This document shows, piece after piece, positions 1 through 7,900 of a stretch of DNA of 26,431 bases. Position 1 is the first letter of the stretch. Every line of letters begins with the position of its first letter. The DNA is taken from assembly GCA_900548185.1 (NCBI GenBank), contig URJJ01000032.1, positions 1-26,431 on the forward strand, in the 5' to 3' direction. This DNA comes from an uncultured Opitutales bacterium. Its GTDB lineage: Bacteria > Verrucomicrobiota > Verrucomicrobiia > Opitutales > Intestinicryptomonadaceae. The position numbers and the translations under genes were made by a program. The notes beneath the pieces were generated by a model. The model was not told where the DNA came from. It saw only the letters and a list, made by a program, of their open reading frames with translations, and ran no database searches.

Positions 1-35
1 CCCCCGCGCCGGCCCCCCCTGCGCCGCGAAACGCC

Positions 36-63
36 TTGACAGGGCGCCCCGCCGGACTAGGCT
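36..63 (+). promoter_or_regulatory. Sigma70-like promoter of lpxD
   Basis: A perfect -35 TTGACA (36-41) is followed after 16 bases by TAGGCT (58-63), which has the TAnnnT skeleton of a -10 box. Transcription would begin near base 70, giving a leader of about 33 bases to the ATG at 103. This placement argues against the in-frame TTG at 64 as the start, because it would lie upstream of the transcript. Inferred from sequence match and spacing only. Confidence 0.55.
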
Positions 64-102
64 TTGGAGCTTGAAAATTCCGGAAGCGCCGGATTCTGCC
101 AA

Positions 103-1152
103 ATGAAGACCTACAACCTAAAAGAACTCCTCCCCCTCTTTGACAATCCCGAGACCAGGGGCAATCCCGACAGGAAAATAAGCGCGATTTCAAGCCTTTC
201 CGAAGCCTCGGAAAACGACTTGAGCTTTCTTGGAAACAAGAAGTACGCCCACGAAGTCCCCGCCTCCAAAGCGGCCGCCCTCCTGCTTCCGCGCGGCTAC
301 AAGGGGGAGCTTCCCGCAGGCTGCGCCGCAGTATTTGTGGACAACCCCTCCATTGAGCTTGCCAAAATCTGCGCCCTGATAGAGGAGGAGCTTTGGCCGA
401 AGCCGTCCGCCTCCGTGCACCCGACGGCGGTCATAAGCGAAAGCGCGGAAGTCGCGCCCTCTGCGTGCATCGGCCCGAACGTCGTAATAGGCGACGGGGC
501 GAAGGTCGGCGAGCGGGCGCGCATACAGGCCAACAATTACATCGGCGCCCACGCCGTCATAGGCGACGACGCATGGATAATGCCGAACGCCTCGGTGATG
601 GACTACTGCGAGATAGGCAGGCGCTCGCGCATACAGCCCGGCGCCGTCATCGGCTCCGACGGCTACGGCTACGAGTACGCGGACGGAAAGCACAACAGGG
701 TCCCCCAGGTCGGGCGCGTGGTGGTTGAGGACGACGTCGATATCGGCGCCAACACATGCATCGACAGGGCGCGCTTCGACAGGACCCTCGTCGGCGCCGG
801 CACAAAGATAGACAACCTCGTTCAAATCGGCCACAACGTCAGGATAGGCAGGGGCTGCCTCATCGTATCCCAGACCGGAATTTCCGGAAGCACGAAGCTC
901 GGGAACTTCTGCATACTCGGCGGCCAGGTCGGGCTGGTCGGGCACATCGAACTCGGCGACGGGGCAAAAATCGGCGCCCAAAGCGGCATAAACCACGACA
1001 TCCCCGCAGGGGAATACGTGCGCGGCACGCCGGCATACCCCTTCATGACGGCCCACAAGCTTGAAATTCTGAAGGAGAAGCTCCCGGAAATGTTCAAGCG
1101 CCTCCAGAATGTCGAAAAGCACCTGGGAATAGAAAAGAAGACCTTTTCCTGA
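103..1152 (+). CDS. lpxD: UDP-3-O-acylglucosamine N-acyltransferase LpxD
   Basis: LpxD adds the second (N-linked) acyl chain to UDP-3-O-acyl-glucosamine in lipid A synthesis, using acyl-ACP in the cytoplasm. The 349-residue product matches the usual family length (about 340-350). Residues 1 to about 100 form the non-repeat uridine-binding domain. From about residue 105 there are consecutive left-handed beta-helix hexapeptide repeats (patterns such as IGDGAKVGERARI). The family signatures GSDGYGYEY, DIGANTCIDRARF and DNLVQIGHN are present; the His of QIGHN (residue 244) corresponds to the catalytic base. The ATG at 103 is preferred over an in-frame TTG at 64, which abuts the -10 box and would add 13 residues. 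No clear Shine-Dalgarno is seen. In many genomes lpxD sits with lpxA, fabZ or bamA; here the right-hand neighbour is an unrelated convergent sugar kinase, and whatever lies left of base 1 is unknown. Confidence 0.95.
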   Translation: MKTYNLKELLPLFDNPETRGNPDRKISAISSLSEASENDLSFLGNKKYAHEVPASKAAALLLPRGYKGELPAGCAAVFVDNPSIELAKICALIEEELWPKPSASVHPTAVISESAEVAPSACIGPNVVIGDGAKVGERARIQANNYIGAHAVIGDDAWIMPNASVMDYCEIGRRSRIQPGAVIGSDGYGYEYADGKHNRVPQVGRVVVEDDVDIGANTCIDRARFDRTLVGAGTKIDNLVQIGHNVRIGRGCLIVSQTGISGSTKLGNFCILGGQVGLVGHIELGDGAKIGAQSGINHDIPAGEYVRGTPAYPFMTAHKLEILKEKLPEMFKRLQNVEKHLGIEKKTFS

Positions 1153-1243
1153 CAGCCCTGCCCGAAACGCGACGCAGTGGCATAAGATAAGCGGGCGCCT
1201 GTAAGCGTCCGCTTTTTTCGCGCCAAAAGAAGGGCTGTCAGGA
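1147..1243. repeat. 13-bp inverted repeat enclosing both stop codons of lpxD and rbsK
   Basis: TCCTGACAGCCCT at 1147-1159 is repeated exactly in inverted form at 1231-1243. The TGA inside each arm is the stop codon of its gene: lpxD on the + strand and the ribokinase on the minus strand. Both genes therefore end in the same 13 bases, and the two arms flank the smaller terminator hairpin at 1189-1218. In RNA the arms could form an outer stem around that hairpin. Confidence 0.8.
1189..1218 (+). terminator. Intrinsic terminator after lpxD
   Basis: A 10-bp stem (AAGCGGGCGC, 1189-1198, with GCGTCCGCTT, 1205-1214; one G-U pair) with a 6-base loop runs into six T residues (1213-1218). It lies 36 bases past the lpxD stop. 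In the opposite direction the stem is followed only by a mixed TTATCTTATG stretch, so it should work less well for the ribokinase transcript. Confidence 0.88.
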
Positions 1244-2167
1244 GCATTCCGCCATGAATTTTTTGACCGCCCGCAGGGAGTGGTAGCTCTGCGCCCCGGC
1301 CTTGCCGACTGCAAGCGACGCCGCCCCCATCGCAAGCCCGACCGCCCTGTCCATATCCCCGCCGTAAAGGCAGAGGCCGGCGGCCAGCGACCCTGTGAAG
1401 CAGTCCCCCGCCCCGACGGTGTCGACGGGCTTCACATCGTAGGTTTCATAGCGTTTTTCGCCCGATGAATTTATCAGGAGCGCCCCCTTGGCTCCGAGGG
1501 TTATTATCACGTTTTTCACGCCCTTTCTCACGAGCCCCTCCGCCGCCTTCCTGGGGAAGGTATAACCGCGCTGGAGCAGCATTATCTCGTGTTCGTTGGG
1601 GACGAGGTAGTCGATGAGAGGGAGCATTTCCCTTGGAAGAAGCCGTGCCGGCGCCGGGGTGAGGATTGTTAAGCAGCCCGCCGCCCTGGCCTTTGAGAGC
1701 GCGGCAAGCACGGTCTCAAACGGGATTTCGAGCTGCAAAAGCACGTGCGTAAACTTTGAAAAATCCACCGAATCCAGATGGCGCGGGCCGAGCATGTAGT
1801 TCGCCCCGGGGGCCACGGAGATTGCGTTTTCACCGCGAGAGCCGACCATTATGATGGCAACCCCGGTGTGCGCCTTGGGGAATTTTTTTACGAGACTTGC
1901 GTCAAGCCCGAGCTTTGCGAAACGCTCCATGTACTCCGCCCCCAGCGGGTCTCCTCCCACCCCCGAGCAAAACGACGTATCCCCGTAAAGCATTTTGGCC
2001 GCGACAGCCTGGTTTGCGCCCTTGCCCCCGAAATGCCTGGCGAACACGCCCCCGAGGAGCGTTTCCCCCGCAGAGGGGATGCGGTCGGTTTTTACGACCA
2101 TGTCAATGTTCATACAGCCGATGCAGAGTATGCGGGGCTTTTTGACGTTTAATTTTGATTTTGCCAT
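1238..2167 (-). CDS. rbsK: Ribokinase (PfkB family)
   Basis: A PfkB-family sugar kinase that would phosphorylate D-ribose to ribose 5-phosphate in the cytoplasm. The N-terminal signature GGKGANQA (residues 47-54) is the ribokinase version of PfkB motif 1. The C-terminal DTVGAGD contains the catalytic Asp255 and anion hole. With the ATG at 2167 the protein is 309 residues, the same length as E. coli RbsK, and that ATG is preceded by GGCGGAG about 9 bases upstream. An earlier in-frame ATG at 2185 lacks a ribosome binding site and would add six residues. It lies 21 bases downstream of the stop of a sugar-permease gene on the same strand, so the pair is an operon for uptake and first phosphorylation. 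Ribose is the best guess from GGKGANQA, but another pentose or a nucleoside-derived sugar is possible. Confidence 0.9.
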   Translation of the reverse strand: MAKSKLNVKKPRILCIGCMNIDMVVKTDRIPSAGETLLGGVFARHFGGKGANQAVAAKMLYGDTSFCSGVGGDPLGAEYMERFAKLGLDASLVKKFPKAHTGVAIIMVGSRGENAISVAPGANYMLGPRHLDSVDFSKFTHVLLQLEIPFETVLAALSKARAAGCLTILTPAPARLLPREMLPLIDYLVPNEHEIMLLQRGYTFPRKAAEGLVRKGVKNVIITLGAKGALLINSSGEKRYETYDVKPVDTVGAGDCFTGSLAAGLCLYGGDMDRAVGLAMGAASLAVGKAGAQSYHSLRAVKKFMAECS

Positions 2168-2188
2168 AATTTGAAACTCCGCCATTTG

Positions 2189-3196
2189 TCATTTTGAGGC
2201 TATGAGTATTGCAAGCCCCGCCGCAAAGAGGGCAAACATCGCAAATATCAGCGCGTTTGTGCCCTTGGGGGCGCCGCGGAACTCCTTCCAGACAAACACC
2301 CCCCAGAGGGCAGAAACCATGGTCGCCCCCTGCCCGAGCCCGTAGGCGAGCGCCGCTCCGGCGGCGTCGCTTGCGATGAAGCTGAATGCGGAGCCGAGGC
2401 ACCATACGGCGCCCCCGAGCATTCCCACGAGGTGCAGCCCGGGCGTCCCGCGCTTGAAATAGTCCGACGCCGGAACCGGGTCCCCGGATATGGGGAAACG
2501 CATGGCGAGAGTGTTGAAAACGAAATTCGACGCGAATATGCCGACAGCAAAGACGAACATCGCGCTGTACGGGGAAAGCTTTCCCGCCTCCAGAACGACC
2601 GCCCCTCCGGACGCGTCAATCTTCCCCATGGAGGAAGCCACAAAGCTGTAAAAAAAGCCCATCAGGATGCCCGCCAACAGGGACACGGAAACGCCCTTCG
2701 CCGTGGCCTTCCCGCCGCCCATCCTCCGAAAGGCCATCGCGTCGAGAACTATCGCCGCAGCGATGAGGGCGACCCCCGGGAAGAGCATGGCCGGGTTTCC
2801 AACGCCGGTGGCAAGGTATGTGGTAATCACGCCAAGCACCAGGGCGAGCCCTATCCCGACGGGGAAGGCCACGGCGAGGCCCGCGATGTCGATTGCAATT
2901 ACAAGCAGAAGGTTTGCGGCGTTAAATATGACGCCCCCGATAAATGCGGAGCCCAGCCACTTTGCGTCGGCCTGCATCATATCCGGAACAAACGCCCGTC
3001 CGCCCGAGCCCAGCGAACCCATGGTCAGGGCCAGAAACAGGGAAAAGAGAAGTATGCCCACCGCATAGTCCCAATAAAACAACTGGAACTTCCACTCCCT
3101 GCTTGCAAGTTTTTGCGTATTGCCCCACGAGCCCCAGCAGAGCATCGTTACAAAGCACATAAGCACGGCGACCGGATAGGATGATACTGTCAGCAT
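2189..3196 (-). CDS. GRP/DMT-superfamily sugar permease
   Basis: An inner-membrane protein of 335 residues with about ten hydrophobic segments, the layout of the drug/metabolite transporter superfamily. The N-terminal stretch (CWGSWGNTQKLASREWKF, about residues 20-37) and the regularly spaced Gly/Ala-rich helices resemble the glucose/ribose porter (GRP/RhaT-like) branch. Homologs from Bacteroides-type genomes are often loosely called multidrug DMT transporters. The ATG at 3196 has a strong Shine-Dalgarno, AGGGAG (plus-strand 3204-3209), seven bases upstream. It is the first gene of a two-gene operon with a ribokinase, which is the main argument for ribose or a related sugar as substrate. The substrate itself is inferred. 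A candidate operator and -10 box lie upstream at 3267-3297. Confidence 0.82.
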   Translation of the reverse strand: MLTVSSYPVAVLMCFVTMLCWGSWGNTQKLASREWKFQLFYWDYAVGILLFSLFLALTMGSLGSGGRAFVPDMMQADAKWLGSAFIGGVIFNAANLLLVIAIDIAGLAVAFPVGIGLALVLGVITTYLATGVGNPAMLFPGVALIAAAIVLDAMAFRRMGGGKATAKGVSVSLLAGILMGFFYSFVASSMGKIDASGGAVVLEAGKLSPYSAMFVFAVGIFASNFVFNTLAMRFPISGDPVPASDYFKRGTPGLHLVGMLGGAVWCLGSAFSFIASDAAGAALAYGLGQGATMVSALWGVFVWKEFRGAPKGTNALIFAMFALFAAGLAILIASK

Positions 3197-3266
3197 AAAT
3201 TGGCTCCCTCATGGCCCTCCCACGGATTCTCAAGCGCGAGAACGCTCCGCGAGGCTCCATGTATTC

Positions 3267-3297
3267 ATCGTAAAGCGGGGCGCCCATTTAAGGGCGC
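3267..3297 (-). promoter_or_regulatory. Candidate promoter -10 and palindromic operator of the permease-ribokinase operon
   Basis: On the minus strand, TTTACGAT (3274-3267) contains a -10-like TACGAT. Immediately upstream, where the -35 region would be, is the 18-bp palindrome GCGCCC-ATTTAA-GGGCGC (3280-3297). A regulator bound there would block the promoter. No recognisable -35 hexamer is visible, as is common when an activator or repressor site occupies that position. The leader to the ATG would be about 65 bases. Inferred from layout. Confidence 0.4.
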
Positions 3298-3437
3298 AAA
3301 CACAAACCAGACGGACGCAAAATTTCCCATACAGCCCATTGCGTTCCGGAGTGCGGCTTATTGCAATAAATTTCAAGCCTTTTTACCGCGCGCGCAAAAA
3401 GCCGCGCGGCGGGGATGAAAAACGCGGCTCCCGGGCG

Positions 3438-4763
3438 TCATATTTTCTTTGCGCGCCAGTCGGCCTTTTTAAGGTACGTCCACGCGAAAATCATCATGCA
3501 GCCCCAGTATATGAATTCCGTCGTCCAGCATACCGCGACATCCGGCTTTAGACCCACAATTACGGCAAAAACATACGCCGTATAGACCAGGAGCACGCAC
3601 ACTTCAAGGCCGAGCGCGGCGCGTGTGTTGCCGGTTCCGGAAACCGCGTTTAAAAGCACGCATCCGGGTATCGTAACCAGGGCGGCAAGCATGGTGACAT
3701 AAAGGGTCGGCACGGACGCCGAAACGAGGTCGGCGTTGTCGGTGTAAATCCCGAGCACCTCGCGCGGGAAGAGCATCATTAGCGCGATAAGCGGAAGCAG
3801 AACCATGTAGCAGAGCTTCACGACCTTGGCGCAAGCCTTCATCACAAGCTCCGGCCTGCCCTCCCCCATGAGGTTGCCTGCGATTGTGCTTGCCGTCGAG
3901 CCGAAGGCGAAAACCGGCATCAAAACGATGGCCGACACGCTGCGGGCTATGTTCGAGACTGCAAGCGGCCTTTCGCCGAGGTGCTCGACTGCGATAAAGA
4001 AGAAAAACCACGTCACGATGCCGAAAAGGTACTGAAGCATGGTCCATACCGACACGCTCAAAATCTTCCCGACAACCTTCGGGTTCACGCCAGAAAACCT
4101 GTTTAGCCCGTATTTTTCAAGGTCCACCCTGCTCCACACATACCACGCAAAAAACAGAAGCGACACCAGCTCCGAAATGGACGACGCGATTGCCGCCCCC
4201 GCTATGCCAAGCTTTGGAAATCCGAATTTGCCAAATATTAAGACGTAGTTGAGGAGGACGTTGCAGCCGACCATCACGACGGAATTGATGGTGAGTATGC
4301 GCGTCTGCGCTATCCCGACGAAAAACGCCCTGAACATCACCGCCGCAAATATGAAAAACACGCCGAAAATGCGCCAGTTGAGATACTCCACAGCCGCGGC
4401 GCATATCTCCGGGGAAGACACGAGACCGCGCATCACATGCGGCGCAAAGGCGCGCGTAGCGGCAAAAAGCGCCGCGGCGAGGGCAACGAGGAATATCGTT
4501 CCCTGTATCATTATCGGGCCTATCGCCGCGTGCCTGCGCTCGCCGTTTCTGCGCGATATAAGAATCTGCGAGCCTACGCTGAAGCCGAAGCCCACTACAA
4601 ATATGGAAATGTAATAGACGCCCCCGAGCGCGGACGCGCCGAGCTCCACCTCGCCGACGCGCCCCAAAAAGGCCGTGTCGGTCATGCCGATAAGGTTTTC
4701 CATAACGATGGCAAACAGAATCGGATAGGCGATATGCCAGATATTTTTATAGCCGCATCTCAT
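3438..4763 (-). CDS. MATE-family efflux transporter
   Basis: A 441-residue polytopic inner-membrane protein of the multidrug and toxic compound extrusion family, which exports cationic drugs or metabolites in exchange for Na+ or H+. The family hallmarks are visible: an N-terminal helix ending in ENLIGMTDTAFLGRVGEVELGA, two similar six-helix halves, and a second-half counterpart around the PVFAFGSTASTIAGNLMGEGR segment (about residues 280-300). The length fits NorM/DinF-type MatE proteins (440-460). The ATG at 4763 is the natural start because the first transmembrane segment follows at once. A GGGAGG lies 15 bases upstream, too far to be a good ribosome binding site. It is not close to its neighbours (about 240 bases from the permease, 200 from the kinase), so it is probably a single-gene unit. 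The substrate cannot be told from sequence. A GC-rich hairpin near 3383-3405 lacks a T-run and is not called as its terminator. Confidence 0.9.
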   Translation of the reverse strand: MRCGYKNIWHIAYPILFAIVMENLIGMTDTAFLGRVGEVELGASALGGVYYISIFVVGFGFSVGSQILISRRNGERRHAAIGPIMIQGTIFLVALAAALFAATRAFAPHVMRGLVSSPEICAAAVEYLNWRIFGVFFIFAAVMFRAFFVGIAQTRILTINSVVMVGCNVLLNYVLIFGKFGFPKLGIAGAAIASSISELVSLLFFAWYVWSRVDLEKYGLNRFSGVNPKVVGKILSVSVWTMLQYLFGIVTWFFFFIAVEHLGERPLAVSNIARSVSAIVLMPVFAFGSTASTIAGNLMGEGRPELVMKACAKVVKLCYMVLLPLIALMMLFPREVLGIYTDNADLVSASVPTLYVTMLAALVTIPGCVLLNAVSGTGNTRAALGLEVCVLLVYTAYVFAVIVGLKPDVAVCWTTEFIYWGCMMIFAWTYLKKADWRAKKI

Positions 4764-4859
4764 ATGTCAAAAAGCGGGCCTCCCACCAATGGGCGAAGGG
4801 CCGGCGGATTAAAAAGCACAAAAGAATCGCGCAAAAAAAACAAAAGACAATTTTTTTAT

Positions 4860-4899
4860 GAAAAAACTGCGCATTGCGCCCTCCGGCGGCGAGGCGCAA
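4860..4899 (-). terminator. Possible terminator after the hybrid kinase
   Basis: TTGCGCC (4874-4880) and GGCGCAA (4893-4899) form a perfect 7-bp stem. Read on the minus strand, it is followed after seven bases by a run of T (plus-strand A at 4861-4866). The gap before the T-run makes it weaker than the other terminators here. Confidence 0.35.
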
Positions 4900-4964
4900 A
4901 AAATGGCGCAGGATGCGGAAAAAGGCGCAACGCCCCCCCCGCAATGCGCTCGCCCCGCGCAAAA

Positions 4965-7900
4965 CTATCCGCGCGCGGATGCGGAACGCGCCTCCGCCAC
5001 GGCCTCGGCTATCTTTTTCCTCGATATGGGCTTCAGCAGTACTGCGCTGAAAAGCCCCCTTGCGTTTGCAGTCTGCGTGTCCGCAGTGACGGCGACTATC
5101 GGAATGGAGGCGGTCGCGGGGTCGGACTTCAGCCTCTCCGCCAGCTCCTCCCCGCCGATTTCCGGCATCCAAAGGTCGGTCATAACAATGGACGGCATCT
5201 CCCTCGGGGCGGCGTCAATGGCCTCCGCAGCCGAACCGCACGCCACGACTTCCGCCCCCATGCTCTTCAAAAGCGACGAAAGCACCTTCAGGTTCATAGG
5301 CACGTCGTCCACTATCATTATCTTTCCCGAAATCCTTTCAAAATCCCCGCCCGAGCCGTTTTCAACCGGAGCCCGCCAGCCATGCGCAACCTGGACGCCC
5401 GGAATGCGCACGGTAAATACGCTTCCCTTTCCGGGGGCGCTTTCAACCGAAATGCCGCCGCCCATCTGCTCAACGAGCCGCTTGGAGATGGCAAGGCCAA
5501 GGCCCGTCCCCTCCTGAAGCCGGCTGCCGCGCACGCCCGAGGCCGGCTGGCGCTCGAACGGGTCGAAAACCCTCGGGATGAAATCGGGCGAGATGCCCAT
5601 GCCGGTATCCTCCACCGAAAACGACAGCACGCCCTCCCCCTCACCGGAAGGCTCGAACGACGCGCGCACCCGAACTCTGCCGTTATCGGTGAATTTCACG
5701 GCGTTGCCGACGATGTTTATCATGACCTGCTTCATTCGCAGCGGGTCGAGCATCAGCGGCGGGATTGACGGGGGCACGTCGATTGACATTGATATGTTCT
5801 GCTTGCGGGCCCTGAATTTGAATATGCCTGAAATCTCGTCTGCGATTGCGGAAAAGTCCACGGCCGCCTTTTCGATTGTCATCTGCCCCGCCTCTAGCCT
5901 GGAAAGGTCGAGGACGTCGTTTATAAGGGAAAGCAGGGCGCTTGCTGCGAGGTTTATGTTCTTTAAGTTTTCTATCCGCTCGGCCGGGGATATGCCGCCG
6001 TCCTGAGAGAGTTCGCTGTAACCTATCACCGCGTTGAGCGGGGTGCGCAGCTCGTGGCTTATCGTGGCAAGAAACATGCTCTTTGCCCTGTCGGCGGCCT
6101 TGGCGGCCTCCATCGCCTTTTCAAGCTCGCGCCTGCCCTCGTAGAAGTCGGTCATGTCCAGAAACGACTCGATTATGTTCGCAATCCTGCCGTCCTTTGA
6201 AAATACCGGATAGGCGTTTGCAAGGTAGGTCCTCCCCCCGTGCTCAAATTCCACGGACTGCTCCATGCCGGTTGCCGCGCACTTTTTCACATGGCAGCAG
6301 TTTTTCAGGCGCCCGCGGCAGAAGCTTTCGCTGCAAGGCTCGGCGAGTATCCGGGCGGCGTTCCGCCCCGCCATTTTCTCGGCGGCGGTGTTTATGTTCA
6401 CCAGGTTTCCGGCCGCGTCGAAGAGCAGGATGGGAATCTTCATGGACTCCAGAATCATCCCCTTCTCGGCCTCGCTTTGCTCGAGGGTTTCAAAGTCCAT
6501 GCGCCGCTCGTCGTAAAGCTCCATAATCCTTGCGGCGGACTCTATCATGCCCTCGTCCGCCTGGGTGAATGCGCGGGCCGACTTTACAAAGTCAACCCCT
6601 ATGAATCCGCCCAGCCTGCCCCTGCGCCATATTCCGGCCGCCAAAAGCGTCTTTACGCCCTGGGGCGCGGGCGCCTTTTTGGCCGCCGCGAATCCCGGAG
6701 TCCCATCGGGCGACAGGCTGTCTGTCACGACGAGCCTGCGTTCGAGCAGCGCGGCCCGCAATGCCGGCATATCCGAAAACGCAACCCCGCGCAGGCCGGA
6801 AATCTGCGAAGCGACACCTTCCGCGCACCACTCATGGGTGTTGTTTGCGACCTGCGCAACGTCGTCAAATTCAAAGATGTAGCACCTGTCCGCGCCCATC
6901 CCCTCGCCTATCGCCTTCAAAATGGAGTTCGCCGTGGCGTCGTGGCCCTGCCCGGAAAGCACGATGCGCAGGCATTCGTTTATTATGCGCTCCTGCTCGG
7001 CATAGGCCCTCATGCGCTCCTGCGCGCGCACGAGCTCTGTGACGTCGAGGCTTATGCCTATGATTTGCGTGTCGCCGGACTCAGTAAGGACGGAGGTTTT
7101 GAAGGTGTGGCTCTTTCTCATTGAGCCGTCCGGGTTGGGCACGTCCTCTATCCTGTCCAGGATTCTGGCGCCCCGCACGATGCGCTCGTCGTCCTCTATA
7201 AACGAGCGGGCGGCCTCCGGGGGAAATATGTCGAAGTCCGTCAGGCCCTCGAACGCCCTGCCCGGCATGCCTACGTACTCCCTGAAAAAGCGGTTTGCGA
7301 GGATGTAGCGGCCGCCGCGCGTGTGGTTTTTGACGAATATGGAGCAGGGGATGTTGTCGAGGATGGACGAGAGGAGGCGCGTGGTGTCCTTGAGGCTGAA
7401 TTCGTCCTGCTTGGACTTGGTTATGTCCTGTATTATGCCTATGTACTCGACGGAGCCGACGCCGTTTCCCGGCTCCTTGCGCACGACGCGCATGCTGAAA
7501 TATTTTCTGGCCCCGAAATAGTCCGAGCGGTAAAGGAGGTCTATCCGCGACACCTCCCCGGATTTAAGGCGCCTCCATTCGGCCTTGAAATCCGGAAGGT
7601 CCTCCGGAATCAGCCATTTTTCGGCTGGGATTGCGGTTCCGTTTTCAAGCGGCCAGAACGAGGAGTCGAAGCGGTCCGAAAACGTCGTGCGCTTGACGGA
7701 GAAGTCCGCATTGCATATGAAAGTCTCCATATTCGAGACTTCCGCAGCGTTTTCAAGAATGGCGTTTTTTGAGATTATCTCGTCCCTGCGGTCGTACTCC
7801 CGGGTCACGTCCCTGAACACGAGAATCGCGCCCTGAAGGCGTCCGGAGGGGTCCGATATCGGCGCGGCGGAATCGGCGATATGCCGCCTTGTGCCGTCCT

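Noticed and set aside
64..102. TTG at 64 as an earlier lpxD start
   Set aside because: It abuts the -10 box, would not be transcribed from that promoter, and adds 13 residues not expected at the family N-terminus.
3383..3405. GC hairpin CCGCGCG/CGCGCGG as terminator of the MATE gene
   Set aside because: On the minus strand it is followed by TAAAAAGG, with no T-run.
4437..5768. Long plus-strand open frame (443 codons) opposite the MATE gene and the kinase
   Set aside because: It spans two well-supported minus-strand genes and an intergenic gap, and its composition is that of a shadow frame.
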